Shown: piece after piece, positions 1 to 11,100 of the stretch | Layout: each line of letters opens with the position of its first letter | Position numbering within the stretch: position 1 is the first letter of the stretch | Assembly (NCBI GenBank): GCA_021292165.1 | Contig: JAHFWL010000296.1 | Location: 62,001-126,000, forward strand | Source: Shinisaurus crocodilurus | Lineage: Eukaryota > Chordata > Lepidosauria > Squamata > Shinisauridae | Direction: 5' to 3' | DNA: 64,000 bases | The notes under the pieces: model-generated | What the model saw: the letters and a program-made list of their open reading frames with translations, nothing else | Databases searched by the model: none | What the model was told of the DNA's origin: nothing | Translations under genes and position numbers: made by a program

Positions 1-185
1 CTAAAAAAAAAAGGTGGGTTTTTTTCGTTCATCTATGTGGGGCTGAGAAGGAACGAACCAATGGAGATTGTTTAAAAAGAAGAAGAAAAAATAGACAGCT
101 CCTCCTGCCCCCTCACAAACAATCATGGAGAAGGAGAAGGGAGATGGGAAGTGTTGGATAATTAAAATTGCAGTCAATTGCAGAG

Positions 186-1180
186 TAATGTTGCTCTTCT
201 TGTCCGTGTGCCTACTTGCTTCCCACCTGCTCAACAGAGGCAAACGAACAGACGTAGCACAACCAGATATAAAATATTTGGTTTTTTAGCTGCACTTGGG
301 GAAGGTAGGCAGTGGGGCATGTGGATTCCCTTAAAAGTTGCCAATCTCACCCAATAATGTGGACAATGGATATGCTATTGCCTCCGTGTTGTCTACACCA
401 CGGGCTTCAACCCTTTCAAACTGGGGACCCAACCTTTAGGTCAAGAGTGCATTTGGGAACCTACTTCTTCTTCTTTTTAACTATAGATTTGTATGGTGGT
501 AGTGCTGCTGTTGCAACCCACTTGAGGTCAGGCTGCAAGCCAGTTGGGGCTTCCGACCTCCCAGCTGAGGACCAATGGTCTAGGTCCTACTGGTCCTTTG
601 CCGTTGTCCAGAATGCCTAACTGATTTACACAGCTATCTTTGAAGAGCAATATGGGGAGTTGCCTTATCCTGAGTCAGACCATTGGTCTATCTAGCTCGA
701 TGTTGTCAACGCCAATAAGCATCCATCTTTTCAGACCTGGAATCAACCATTAGCCCAAATGTTCATTTGGGAACCCACTTCTTTTATCTTTAATCTTCTA
801 TGTAGTGCTGTTAGAACCCACTTTAGGTTGGCCTGTGGTTGAGATGTATCAGTTGAAGACCCATGGTCTATTTCAGTTGATGTGGGGTGACACAGTGAGC
901 CCCCCCCAATCCTTGCTAGAGGTCCTCATGGACTGAATGAATTCAAGAACACTGGTTGCTCAGAAATGCAATCGATATCCACGGCAGATGTGCAGGGGTT
1001 CCTGAGCAGACATATCACAATGGAAACAGACCCTTGCAATTGCAGATTTTGGCAACCGGCGGAATAGAGAGAAGTTCAATGTGGACAGACTTGAGTGGTT
1101 GAGGAGCCAACCACATGGCCTCAACTGACTAGGGATTTTGTAACAACAATGAGCTACTGATAGTCACCAGCAAACTTGAT
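186..1180 (+). repeat. Duplicated block E, copy 1
   Basis: No gene recognised. The stretch from about 186 to 850 matches 9848-10883 on the same strand almost base for base, apart from a roughly 370-bp insertion in the second copy. The stretch from about 610 to 1180 also matches 25540-27100 (same strand) and, inverted, 8040-8700. The block therefore exists four times in the window and seems to travel with the defensin duplications: copy 4 abuts unit A. A short open frame inside it is compared in the findings. Confidence 0.7.
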
Positions 1181-1352
1181 GCTCTCTGGCGTAATGTTGG
1201 GTGGGCAATAAGAACATCAGAAAGTAAGAAGAGCCTTGCTGGATCAGCCCAAAGGTCCATCTAGTCTAGCATATATTGATTCTAGGCCGACCAAATATTA
1301 TACTGACTAATCACTACAACACACTCGCTGTGGAGGACGGAAGGGTTGTTTT

Positions 1353-1500
1353 TTGTTTGTGGCTGCTGTGAAAAGGGCAAACTCCATGTTAGCCTTAATT
1401 AGGAAAGGAATTGAAAATAAAACTGCCAATATCATACCCCCCTTACAAATCTATGGTGCGACCATACTTAGAATACTACTGTTGGGGATTGCCAAAAGAC
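1353..1500 (+). mobile_element. CR1-like LINE, reverse transcriptase C-terminal fragment
   Basis: Two overlapping frames read as the C-terminal tail of a CR1-type ORF2: a KRAN..ML..I.KGIENK stretch in one frame continues as YKSMVRPYLEY in the other. This is the usual end of CR1 reverse transcriptases. The change of frame and the short length mark it as a dead fragment. Confidence 0.55.
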
Positions 1501-1619
1501 CTGGGAGAGGATATTGTGATATATTATCTCTCCCCTCTTGCTTTTGCAAACACAGCAGAGTATACCCAACTACAGGCGAAATACGTGTGCATGCGGAGCT
1601 GCTGGTTAAAGCAGGGCTG

Positions 1620-2061
1620 TGCATTTAGTTGATACAGACTGTCCCTTTTGGACAGGCTGGATCTTCACCTGGTTTCCCCCTTACACTACCAATAAGACAA
1701 ACAGTCTTTTGGAGGTTAAAAACAGAGTTTACTCACTCAGATCTTGCAGATTGGACACAGGCAGGCTTAAGAATGTATTTACAGTTGTGTAGGAATCATA
1801 TGGTAGTCGACCTGTTCTGAACTTGGGAAAAGTTCAGAACTGCAACTCGGCTACATCTTCATACATGTTGTTCCTACAATTTCATGGCTCCGACTGTTTT
1901 CCCGGGGCAGGAAGAGAAGGTGACTGGTTACGCCCACATCCTGCACTAGGAGGTCTGGGTAATGTCCACAGGGTCTCTGCTCTAGGATGCAGAGACTCCG
2001 TGGTCCCAATTACATCATGCACCTATGCATGGCTTGAGGTTTTGACTGTTCATTCCCAACA
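1620..2061 (-). mobile_element. Probable 3' LTR of the adjacent Ty1/copia element
   Basis: On the minus strand the copia pol frame stops at 2102. It is followed by a purine-rich run (GAGAAGGGG) and then TGTTGGGAATG starting at 2061, a typical opening of a copia LTR behind its polypurine tract. The far end of the LTR was not pinned down because no second LTR and no target duplication could be found, so 1620 is approximate. Confidence 0.5.
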
Positions 2062-2101
2062 TACCCCTTCTCAGACAAAACAACATGCATCAGTATACAT
2101 T

Positions 2102-3135
2102 TTATTGTCCCACCCACAGTCCCATCTTGACACGAAGTTTCTGGAAACTCTCCTTGGACAGGGGTTTGGTCAGGATATCCGCAGTCATCTCCCCTGTAGG
2201 ACAGTACATTAGTTCGACCAGTCCCTTTTGGATGGCTTCTCGAACGAAATGGTACTTGGCCCTGATGTGCTTTGTCCTGGCTTGGAACTTCTCATCGTGC
2301 GCCAGCTTCAGGCAACTCTGGTTGTCCTCCATCAAGCGAAAAGGTCCCTTGCGCACTAACCCAAAGTCCATAGTTAGTTCATCCAGCCAGGTCATCTCTC
2401 TGCACGCTTCTGATGCTGCAACGTACTCAGACTCTGTTGAGGACAAAACTACACAGTTCTGTTTATAACTGGACCATGTGATTGGCCCATTTCCAAACAA
2501 AAATATCAACCCAACCGTGGATTTGCTATCAGTGATGTCCCCAGCCCAGTCAGCGTCCGAGTACCCCACCAGCTCTGGGCTCCCCTCAGCTGACAGCTTC
2601 AGTTTACAGTCCGCAGTGCCCTTCAGGTAGCGAACCACCCTTTTAACACCCACCCAATCGTGTTCAGTGGGGCAGCTTACCTTTCTGCTCAGTAAACCCA
2701 CCGCATTTGCAATGTTGGGTCGGCAAGTAGTACTCAGGTACAGCAGCTTGCCTATGGCGGACCTATAGTGGTTGCCCTCGGGTAGCGGCTTAGACTCTTC
2801 CTGATTTTTCAGGAAATCTGTGCTCATGGGTGTACAAACTGGGTTTGCGTTCTGCATCTCCATACTGTCGATCAGTTCAATGATCTTCTGTCTCTGGCTC
2901 AGCAGAAAAGATCCATCCTCTTCTCTTGCTATCTGGATCCCCAGGTAGTACTGCACCTTTCCTAGCTCCTTGACCTCCACGTCTTTGCTCAGCTGTTTCA
3001 CTACATGTGTGTATTCCTTTTCATTGGCTGAAGTAATTATCAGGTCATCAACAAATGCGAGGATGTATGAATACTGTCCATTAGTACATTTTGTGTACAG
3101 ACATTTGTCAGCCGTAATAAAGATTTGATTGATTT
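2102..3135 (-). pseudogene. Ty1/copia pol, reverse transcriptase end plus RNase H
   Basis: One open frame of roughly 340 codons covers the second half of a Ty1/copia polyprotein. In order there are the reverse transcriptase active site as FVDDLI (about 3030-3050), the LGKVQYYLGIQI motif, the SAIGKLLYL..TRPNIA-type connection, RNase H with GYSDADWAGD, the SSTESEYVAASEA block, and the end motif TKHIRAKYHFVRE..ADILTKPL. Reading continues upstream of the internal GTG at 3001 to about 3135, where copia similarity breaks off. Gag, protease and integrase are missing, so the copy is 5'-truncated although this part has no stop. A copia integrase fragment lies far away at 62452. Confidence 0.85.
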
Positions 3136-3314
3136 AATTGATAATAAGGGCATAATGGCAGACTTTATTTATATTGGCAGAGATTTCTTTTAATGACTGC
3201 AAACACAGTAAAAAAGAAAAGAAAAGGTGATTTATTGCATTAAATTTGACCAGAACTAGAAAGAACATGACTTCTTGTCTTTCCTGGTACCCATGGTTTA
3301 GGGCTGGATATTTT

Positions 3315-3560
3315 ATTATTTACTTATTATATTTATACCCTGCCTTTTTTCCTGCAAGGAACCCAAGGTGGCTTACATAATCCTCCTCCTCCTCCTCCTC
3401 TCCATTTTATGCTCACAACAACCGTGTGAGGTAGGTTAGGCTGAGAGTCAGTGACTGGCCCAAAGTCACCCAAAGTCACTCATGGCTGAGTGGGGACTAG
3501 AACCCGGATATCCCGAGTCCCAATCCAACACTCTCACCACTATGCCACACTGGCTCTCCC
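3315..3560 (-). mobile_element. CORE-SINE (MIR-type), full length
   Basis: Read on the minus strand it has a tRNA-like head (GAGCCAGTGTGGCATAGTGG), a GGTTCTAGTCC box, the CORE-like GACTTTGGGCCAGTCAC segment and an AT-rich tail that ends in TATAAATATAATAAATAAATA. Close relatives lie at 28172-28345 and 45935-46174. It includes a short CCT repeat. Confidence 0.7.
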
Positions 3561-4260
3561 CCAGGCACAACCACCCAGACACAACCGCACTCAAATTCAG
3601 GATTTACCAATTGTTTTCTATGCGTGGCAATCACTATTCCATGGGGGTAGACCACAAAACAAGAAAAAGGAAAAGAAGGTGGGTGGGTTAGAAATGAACC
3701 AGGAAGTCCCTGCCTCAGACAAGTATTCACTGTACACTCATCTCTATGGCCAAATGTTTATCATAGCTGCGACTTCACTCATTGGCTAAACACACTGAAG
3801 CAGGCATTGGTCTCATTTCTATCAAAACGACTAGACAAATGCAATTGTTCTGTCCATTGTGCCTAAACATTTTGCATCATATCCCAGGTTCTGTAAGGTC
3901 TAGACACTTGCTCTTTTGTATTTGAAAGCAGGAAATCTGGGCTAGTGTCGGTATCACACCAATTGCAGGAAGGCTTTCTAATTTTTTTCTTAGGAAATAG
4001 CATGTTCAAGCAAACTGATTTTGATCAGACTCCTAGTGGTGGAGAGGGGGGCTTTAATCCCCCCCCCCAGATATAGCCCTGATCCAAATTGCCCCCAAGC
4101 CTGCTATTTGTATTGGGAGGAAAACTCCCATTGGCTCTGATGGAGAGCAACTTGCCCCAAGTCATCTTCTCTGACTGAGGATTCAACCTCTCCTCTTGCA
4201 ATCCACCACACTCTCTGCCACCCTATACTACACTGGGACACTACTTTTACTACGGAAGGA
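3560..4260. other. No gene seen; degraded intron-side DNA of defensin unit D
   Basis: This is where the second exon of the unit D defensin would be expected on the minus strand if the unit matched unit A minus its L2. I looked for a TTCCACAG-type acceptor and a six-cysteine frame in all minus frames and found neither. Near 4150-4320 there is weak similarity to the intron of units A and B. A C-rich patch at 4055-4070 resembles 46740-46800. Confidence 0.4.
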
Positions 4261-4803
4261 GACAGCAAAGAATTTCTATTTTTCTATGTTTGTTCCAAAG
4301 GTAAAACTAAAAACCGAACTCTTTGCCTCGATATATTCCTTTCAATGTGAAAGCACAGGTTGACAAGGTTTGGTAGTAGCTTTTTGCGGGTAACAGCATA
4401 GTTAGCACCTAATTACAGAGGTTTATTGTTCAAGCAACTTCCAAATACCTCCTCTGTGGGGTGCTTGCAGAGAGAGGGCTCCTAGCATTAGCACTCAGAT
4501 GGCATTGTGCAGCTGTTCAGTCTTTTTCTCCTTAACAGATTTTCAGCATTAAGAGAAAAGATGGAAGGAGTCGTAAGAAAACATGGGACGGCCGCAACTG
4601 GACGAGGATGGCGCCTGCCCACTTTTATGGTGCCATTGTAACTGCCTCTGAATGAGGAAGCACAATGGCACCATAAAAACATCATCTAGAAGCACCCTTT
4701 ATGTCATGGAGGTGCTGATAGAGGGAGACAAGATTATCCTGCTGACCCGGTTTGATCTTCATTATTGAGAAACTCATTAATATTCCTCCCCTTTAATCCT
4801 CTT

Positions 4804-4950
4804 TTTTTTTATTTATTTACATTTTCAATTTTTCACATCTTACAACTATTAATGAATACAACAACAACAACAAAAATACAACATAAACATTGTGCACCGC
4901 CCCACCTCTTGGGACCAAGTTATATTTCTCACCCCAATTTCACCCCCCCC
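4804..4950 (-). mobile_element. L1 3' end insertion with 14-bp target duplication
   Basis: A 147-bp L1 3' UTR with its A-rich tail on the minus strand is bounded by the perfect direct repeat CCTTTAATCCTCTT (4790-4803 and 4951-4964). The same L1 tail recurs at 48199-48260 and 48885-48970. The insertion sits in the defensin intron, with the inner target-repeat copy ending two bases short of the GT of the splice donor. Confidence 0.85.
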
Positions 4951-4966
4951 CCTTTAATCCTCTTAC

Positions 4967-5024
4967 CTGGCCCAGGCTGGAGCACAAGGAGAAAAACAGC
5001 AAAGAGCAGGCAAAAGATCTTCAT
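4967..5024 (-). CDS. Beta-defensin signal-peptide exon, unit D (exon 2 not found)
   Basis: Fifty-eight coding bases encode a 19-residue secretory signal (MKIFCLLFAVFLL core, then a PGP end) plus the first base of the next codon, followed by a GTAAGAG splice donor. Length, phase and the PGP|G ending match exon 1 of the intact unit B gene, and TATA, TGATGCAAT and CCAAT boxes lie at matching positions upstream. The start is the only ATG after the TATA box. The residues differ clearly from units A and B (MKLPYLL), so this is an older paralogue. No second exon with six cysteines could be found towards lower coordinates, where a copia element and a CORE-SINE now sit, so it may be an orphan exon. 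Confidence 0.7.
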
Positions 5025-5103
5025 CTCAGGATTCGTTCAGCACCCAATCCCAGGATTTGTTAAGCACCCAATAATATGGCTCATGGGTTTGGCCACACGT
5101 CTC

Positions 5104-5166
5104 TATTTATAGGGCCATAAGGATTGCATCATATTGAATGAATTGCCAGGTGTTACTTTTATTGGT
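5104..5166 (-). promoter_or_regulatory. Defensin promoter, unit D
   Basis: On the minus strand it has TATAAATA (5104-5111), TGATGCAAT (5123-5131) and an inverted CCAAT box ATTGGT on the plus strand (5161-5166). The order and near-identical spacing recur upstream of units A and B. Confidence 0.65.
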
Positions 5167-5251
5167 CTTATATCAGACGTTTTATGATTAACTATCAAAA
5201 TACTTGGCAGCTTGCAAAGAGAAGAAGGGTTTCCACATTGCAAAGATGGAG

Positions 5252-5435
5252 GGAGGGATAAGCACCATCGCTCAGTGGTAGAGCACATCCTTTGCATGCC
5301 AAAGGCCCAAGGTCCAATATCTACCATTTCCAGATGGGGCTAGGACACCCCCCCCCCCTGACTCCTTTGCGAGATGCTGCCAGTCAGTGTAGATAACACT
5401 GAGGTAGACAGACTAATGTCTGACTTTGTATAAGT
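5252..5435 (+). mobile_element. tRNA-derived SINE
   Basis: A polymerase III A-box-like stretch (TCGCTCAGTGGTAGAGCA) and a B-box-like AGGTCCAAT are followed by a body ending in TTTGTATAAG. Related copies lie at 36280 and 60400, at the same place relative to the unit A and B promoters, so the insertion predates the duplications. Confidence 0.65.
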
Positions 5436-5624
5436 TGAGAAGTGGTTGGGAGCATTTGCGTGGGACCTTGGGTGAGGAAGTCATGTCTGTTAGGGACCAG
5501 AGTTAAGAGTTTGTTTCCCTACCACACTCCACTTGTATTTCAAGCCTCCAGCTCTCATCCTGTAGCTCTCCCCCTGTGGGGCTTCTACATCTAACCCTTT
5601 CTCATGGTTGTATTACTACCTCTT

Positions 5625-5870
5625 CAGATGTTGACTTCCAGTTGCTTTCCCTTCTGCAAAGGTGGGGGACCACCTATTAGAATAGTTCATCCCCAGAGAT
5701 TAATGGATCCTAATGGCTTTTAGAGGCTTTGGGGGAATTTCAAGCTGGTATGATTGGTGCTCCCGTCAATGTCCTTGTGACTCTCTGGGACCAAGAGCTG
5801 ACCAGGGCAGCTGACATGATCGCACCCAAGCGTCCTCTCCCCCTTGGCAGAGTCAAACTAGCTCCTTTGT
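5625..5870 (+). mobile_element. L2 LINE fragment
   Basis: It is homologous, with frameshifts, to the L2 ORF2 linker at 63420-63660. The shared stretch reads GGFQ..L.GFPAGM.GAPV, then an LWDQELT..AD.I.PKRPLPLGR-like block. It lies upstream of the unit D promoter; matching L2 pieces stand upstream of units A and B but on the other strand. Confidence 0.6.
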
Positions 5871-6080
5871 ATATTTTTTTTGTAAGTTATGCAAATTGCA
5901 GCCACTTTTAACGTAACTTATGCCATTTTCTCCGCCGGGAACCCAGAAGTCTGGCGAGCGCCTCGGCTGGCGTTCGCTTTCGGCAAGGCTGGGCAGGCTC
6001 AGTGGCCGTGATCGCCCAGGGAGTCAGGTGGTGAGCAGATCGCCCACCTCTACTTGGACCCCAGTGTTAGTGCAGTTCCA

Positions 6081-6490
6081 TTAATGGAGGTATCCAGAGC
6101 ACCGTCTAGTCCAGCTGCTTTGTACGGCTTTCGGTTGGTGAATCATGAGTTTGCAGACAAGGGACTTGGGCAGGATGGACTTCTGTGCTTGACCCTGCCC
6201 AGCTTGGCTTGTTACATGTAATGAGGAGGGGACGGCCTGTTGGGTCCAGGATACAGATGGGTGAACGTATGATGTTTCAACCCACTGAGGTTCTCCAAAT
6301 TCCTCCTCCAAGCTCAGCTTCCCTTGTTTGCAGTCATGAACGCAAACATCTTTCTTTTGTAGCTGTTCAGGAAATATGTGAATTTGAGAAGTGTGCACCC
6401 AAAATGTGCACCTCCCACATATTAGGCTAAAGTGTGAAAATGCGGAGGGGGAATTGGAAAAATGTCCTGAGAATTGTGCTTCTTCTAGCC
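6081..6490. other. No assignable gene
   Basis: A 138-codon minus-strand frame spans this stretch, but I recognise no domain, signal or neighbour support, and its ends match no splice sites I trust. It is probably unclassified repeat. The preceding 5880-6080 is GC-rich DNA without a recognisable feature. Confidence 0.3.
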
Positions 6491-6589
6491 TTTGCATTCA
6501 AATATTATTTATCGATCTATTTTATTTCATTTCATTTTTATACCGCCCAATAGCTGAATCTCTCTGGGCGGTTCACGGCAAGTTGATTT

Positions 6590-6790
6590 TAGGCAATATC
6601 TTCATTTTTACGAACACTATTCTACCAAACCATGAAAGTGCAGTTTTTTTTATACTCCTCTATTTTATTTTTAACCTCTGTCTTTAACTTTCTAAAATTT
6701 TGTTCTCCTACTTTATCAATATCTTGTGTAATTTCTATTCCTAAATATTTAATTACTTTTGTAATTTTAATGTTATATTTTTTCTTTACA
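6590..6790 (-). mobile_element. L1 ORF2 fragment
   Basis: On the minus strand it reads as a short piece of L1 reverse transcriptase with the KYLGIEIT motif and a lysine-rich continuation. It lies beside a LINE tail (6500-6590) containing the ACCGCCCAATAGCTGAA..CTCTCTGGGCGGT hairpin that is seen again near 38500. Confidence 0.55.
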
Positions 6791-6794
6791 TACC

Positions 6795-7530
6795 TTAGTT
6801 ATATCCCGTTTGGATTACTGTAATGTGCTCTACGTAGGGCTGCCTCTGAAGAGTGTTTGGAGACTTCAGCTGGTTCAAAGAGCTGCTGCCAGATAGGGAT
6901 GTACTTCGGGCCCTACCTGGGCCCGAAGTTCTCTGCGGCTCGGATCTCCGCGGCGGCAGCGGCCCTATCCCGCTCTTCTGAGCGTCGCAGAGAGTTCTCC
7001 ACCCCACTCACGCTGCTTGAGCCACCGCTGCCGCCGGCGGACACCCTTGGACCCCCCCACTGCCTCTGCCACCACCGCCACCACCATACCTCCTGCTGCA
7101 CCCGCCTCCTCCTCCTCCTCCGCTGTTGTCTCCACCGCCACCGCACCCCCACTCTCTGTCCGCCTCCGCTGTTGTCTCCAGTGCTGCTGGACCCCCGTGC
7201 TCTTTTGTTGATGGGGGGAACCAGGGCAACAGGTCTTAAACAGCCTTGTTGCCCTGGTTTCCCCGGCCAACAACAGAGCGCAGGGGTTCAGCACAATGGA
7301 GCAGGGTCCCGCCGCGCCGGAAGTGACGCGATGGGACCAGTGTGGGCGGCTCTCCGTGGAGAGCGAAGAACTAAAGGTAAGCCCGTGCGGGAGGTGGAGA
7401 GCCTGCTCGGACACGAGCAGGTCCAGCTCGGGCCTCACTCGTGTCCGTCAGGCTGCTCGGGCACATCCCTGCAGTGCCAGACTTTTGACTGGGGCTGGCT
7501 ACAGGGAACACACAACTCCTTTGTTATAAC
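6795..7530 (+). mobile_element. L2 ORF2 C-terminal fragment split by a hAT element
   Basis: Before 6894 the sequence reads like an L2 C-terminus (DYCNVLY.GLPLKS..RLQLVQ.AAA). After 7473 it resumes with the TGAGYREHTTPLL segment. The interruption is the element annotated next. Confidence 0.6.
6894..7473. mobile_element. GC-rich non-autonomous hAT-like element
   Basis: It is flanked by near-identical 8-bp direct repeats (CTGCCAGA at 6886-6893, GTGCCAGA at 7474-7481) inside an L2. Termini are inverted and of the AGGGATGT..ACATCCCT type. The interior is GC-rich with CCG and CAC triplet runs and carries no transposase. Long open frames through it in several directions are composition artefacts. 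Confidence 0.6.
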
Positions 7531-7983
7531 GGCTTCACTGGCTCCCAGTCTGAACTCTACACTTCAGCAAGGACATCTTACCTACTTCCGCTTCTTGATA
7601 GAACTAAATTCTGGGATCGTCACAAACGTTTGGGATATCTCCTTGAGGAGGGCACAAGTTCATACGTAGCTCTAAGAACTGCTAAATTTATAGCTAGGGC
7701 CTCCCAACTGAGATCAAAATTCATAGATCAAATTGGAGTTGTATGCAAAGGTGACGAACTAATCTAAATGTATACTGTATTAAGATTATACTTATTATAA
7801 GTTGCCCATCTGTCCCCCTACTTCTTCTTTTTTCTTTAACCACCTACTTTGCTAATCATTTATTGACCCCGTAACCATTTTATCTACCCCTACTCCAATC
7901 TGATTTTATTAAATTTTACATAATTTTATTTTATTATATGTATGGCACTTTTGATATGGTCAAATGGACTAATCAATAAAGGA

Positions 7984-8022
<39 letters not shown>
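7530..8022 (+). mobile_element. LINE 3' end with tetranucleotide tail
   Basis: Low-complexity non-coding sequence ends in AATAAAGGATATC and then about ten TATC units (7983-8022). A simple-repeat tail after a LINE 3' UTR is typical of several reptile LINE families. The family was not identified. Confidence 0.45.
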
Positions 8023-8039
8023 GTGGGTTCTTGGATGTG

Positions 8040-8700
8040 TTACATTCATAAGGATCTTTAGGACGGCTTTGGTGGCTTCAGTGTCAACTGACAGAGTGAC
8101 ATAGATTATTAAACTGGAGGACATAGGGTTTACTGGAACATATCAGTAGCTCACTCTTGTTACTAAATCCTGAGTCAGTTGAAGCCAAGTGGTTGACCTC
8201 CATGGGTATCCTCATTACTTGCTTCATCTAGCTCCTTCAACGATTCAAGTCTCTCCACATTGAATTTCATTTGTTCCAGTGGCTGCCCAACTCTCCAATG
8301 TAAAGGGAATGTTTCTATGATGGCATGTCTGTTAAGCAACCCCTGTACATCTCTCATGGCTTTGCACAGAGCATTCTGGGGCAATCTATGTTCTTGAATA
8401 AATTAAGCACTTGAGGGCCTCAAGCTAGCTTTTGGAGGCTCATTGTCACCCCACATTGTGGGGAAGTGATCTAGACCATTGATCTTCAACTGGTCAGTCA
8501 GCCTTACCTATGATGGGCGGTAGCAACATCATTATCCCTATACAAATATAAGTAAAAAAATAAAATGAAATGAATGAAAAACTGGGTTCCCAGATTCACA
8601 TTTGGGCTAAATGTTGGCCCCAGGTATGAAAACAGAGTCAGATAGACCAATGAGTTGACTCGGGATAAAGCAGCTTGTGGTATTCCACTTCAAAAGTTGC
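8040..8700 (-). repeat. Duplicated block E, copy 2 (inverted)
   Basis: The reverse complement matches roughly 780-1180 and 25700-27100. It holds a 69-codon minus-strand frame (8175-8384) ending in TGA at the same aligned place as in the other copies. Similarity is lower than between copies 1 and 3. Confidence 0.55.
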
Positions 8701-8979
8701 TGTGTGAGCCAGGAAGGCTTTTAGAACAAAGGCAAAGGAGATATATATGGCTTAATAACTATGCATATTAAATTGGGAACAAGCCTCCTTGAGAGAACTC
8801 AACATATGACCCCATAAGCCTTCATGTTGCCTATTGCTGTGGTTCCAAAAATCCTGTGTCAGAGGGAAGCCCTCATGCTTCCTGGATCTACTGAAGATCT
8901 ACCAATAGAGTGTGGTACCAAATCGTGGTTGAAGGGCAGAACCAGATGTTTTGAATTTCCAAAGAGGCTGCCTCACACT

Positions 8980-9190
8980 GTGGTTTCATGTAGATGGTAA
9001 ATGGTATGGGAGACAACCTTATGGCACCCCATAGTACAAAGGCTTGGTGGTTGTGGGGCACAGTCTCCCAGCAGTACCTTCTCAGTAAGGATCAAATGCA
9101 TTGTAATGCTGTGCCTCCCAGACTCATTGCAGTCCTATGATCCCAAAGGATACTGTGGTGGCTGATGATGTCGGATGCTGCTGTGGGGTG
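8980..9190 (-). mobile_element. Degenerate L2 LINE fragment
   Basis: The minus strand resembles the L2 reverse transcriptase segment seen better at 38020-38230 (the part that encodes the GVPQGT region). Many changes and stops are present. The 8700-8980 stretch before it holds nothing I can name. Confidence 0.4.
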
Positions 9191-9214
9191 AAATCCAGGA
9201 ACCAACAGTTTGTC

Positions 9215-9400
9215 ATCCACTAAGAACATAAGAAGAGCCCTGCTGGATCAGACCTAGGATCATCTACTGCAGCATTCTGTTCCCACAGTGGCCAACCAGC
9301 TTCCCACGGGAAACCCACAAACAGGATATGAGTGCAACAGCACCCTCACGCCCAAGTTCCCAGCAATTCGTGTGAGCAGCTTAGGGTGACCAAGGCTGTT
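9215..9400 (+). repeat. Interspersed repeat (AAGAAGAGCCCTGCTGGATC family)
   Basis: It is a moderately conserved copy of a dispersed repeat; a shorter copy lies at 1210-1300. There is no coding content. Confidence 0.45.
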
Positions 9401-9584
9401 TCAGTCCCCATATAAAGTTTGAAGCCATATTGGAACAGATCTGAATAATCAGTTTCATCCAAGAACTTTAGGCTGTCACCAAAAGCCTATAATTCCTATA
9501 TAGGACAAGTGATGGGGTCATGTGACCATTGTTTAGATCAGCTGACAATCTGCTGACTAGGTTGCTTGATACACTTTATCATCC

Positions 9585-9775
9585 CTTTATCATTTTTGTT
9601 GCCCTACTCTGAACCCTCTCCAGTTTGTCTGCATCCTTCTTAAAGTGTGGTGCCCAGAGCCGGACGCAGTACTCAAGATGAGGCCTCAGCAGTGCCGAGT
9701 AAAGGGGAATGATCACTTCACGCAATTTGGAAGCAATACTTCTATTAATGCAATTTAGCTAAGAGTTTAACAGTC
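9585..9775 (-). mobile_element. CR1 LINE 3' fragment
   Basis: It is homologous to the CR1 C-terminal region at 49130-49290. On the minus strand it carries the [12 protein letters not shown] type C-terminal code. Confidence 0.65.
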
Positions 9776-9847
9776 ACTAACTATTAAGTCGCCCCACACT
9801 TAATAGTTGGAGCTCTGGATATGCTATCACCTTTGGGAGCTGAAGGT

Positions 9848-10883
9848 AATGTTGCTCTTCTTGTCCATGTGCCTACTTGCTTCCCACCTGCTCAACAGAG
9901 GCCAACGAACAGACGTAGCACAACCAGATATAAAATATTTGGTTTTTTAGCTACACTTGGGGAAGGTAGGCAGAGGGGCATGTGGATTCCCTTAAAAGTT
10001 GCCAATCTCACCCAATAATGTGGACAACAGATATGCTATTGCCTCCGTGCTGTCTACACCATGGGTTTCTACCTTTTCAGATTGGGGACCCAACCATTAG
10101 GTCAAGAATGCATTTGGCCCCAAATTGACCCAAATTTGGGACAATGGGAAGCAAGAGATTTCTCATTCTGATTATCGAGTAAGAAACATTATTGTTACCT
10201 ATATTTGCTGTAGAAGAAAATCGGAGATCTGTTTTGTTTTGTTAATTGTTACATGTTTTTCATAGATTTCATAGATCATAGAGTTGGAAGGAGCCTACAA
10301 GGCTATCGAGCAACCCCCTGCTCAATGCAGGAAAGTAGAGGAGGGGTCTCCCATCCAAGTAACAACCAGGCTTGACCCTGCTTAGCTTTCCACACTCAGA
10401 CAAGCTGAGCCAGCGTCAGCCACAGGCCGGTTTTGATATTATGTGTTTGTTTTATATAGAAATAAAAAATTTAAAACACAAGAGTGCATTTGGGAACCTA
10501 CTTCTCCTTTTTTTAAAACTATAGATTTGTATGGTGGTAGTGCTGCTGTTGCAACCCACTTGAGGTCAGGCTGCAAACCAGTTGGGGTTTCTTACCTCCC
10601 AGCTGAGGACCAATGGTCTAGGTCCTACTGGTCCTTTGCTGTTGTCCAGAATGCCTAACCGATTTACACAGCTATGTTTGAAGAGCAATATGGGGAGTTG
10701 CCTTATCCTGAATCAGACCATTGGTCTATCTAGCTCGATGTTGTCAATGCCAATAAGCATCCATCTTTTCAGACCTGGAAACAACCATTAGCCCAAATGT
10801 GCATTTGGGTACCCACTTCTTTTCTCTTTCATCTTATATTTAGTGCAGTTAGAACCCACTTTAGGTTGGCCTGTGGTTGAGAT
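9848..10883 (+). repeat. Duplicated block E, copy 3
   Basis: It matches 186-851 very closely. Relative to copy 1 it carries a roughly 370-bp extra segment (about 10110-10480) that contains a 5S-derived SINE. It ends abruptly where a CAGGGCCGG element begins at 10884. Confidence 0.7.
10262..10430 (-). mobile_element. 5S-rRNA-derived SINE
   Basis: On the minus strand it contains the 5S rRNA internal-promoter region AAGCTAAGCAGGGTC..GCCTGGTTGTTACTTGGATGGGAGACC, joined to a CR1-like 3' tail (GCAGGGGGTTG..CCTTGTAGGC..CCTTCCAACTCTATGAT). That is the build of a SINE3-type element. A second copy lies at 55067-55232 on the plus strand. Confidence 0.75.
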
Positions 10884-11100
10884 CAGGGCCGGATTAAGAT
10901 AGGGGCTATTGGTGCGGTAGCTCCAGGCCCCTACCTCAAAATAGGCCCACAAGCCCTGGAGGAGTGGTGGGGCCGAGCCTGGGCGCCTCCCCCCACCTCG
11001 CCTCACCTCGCCTCCGCGCCGCCTCCCCCCCGCGCCACCTCCCCCCCACCTCGCCTCACCTCCGTACTGCCTCCCCCCCCCGCGCCGGCATTTTCTCAGT
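10884..11100 (+). mobile_element. Fragment of a hAT-like element with CAGGGCCGG end
   Basis: It opens with CAGGGCCGGATTAAG exactly where block E breaks off. It is followed by a GC-rich body with CCTCGCC and CCCCGCGCC repeats. No matching right terminus or target duplication was found before the retroviral LTR, so it seems truncated. Confidence 0.4.

Noticed and set aside
6857..7669. 270-codon plus-strand frame and several overlapping minus frames
   Set aside because: They lie in a GC-rich non-autonomous hAT element with triplet runs, flanked by an 8-bp duplication inside an L2. Frames in several directions at once are a composition effect.
7980..8022. CRISPR-like regular repeat
   Set aside because: It is a simple TATC microsatellite with no spacers. 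No CRISPR-like array occurs in the window.
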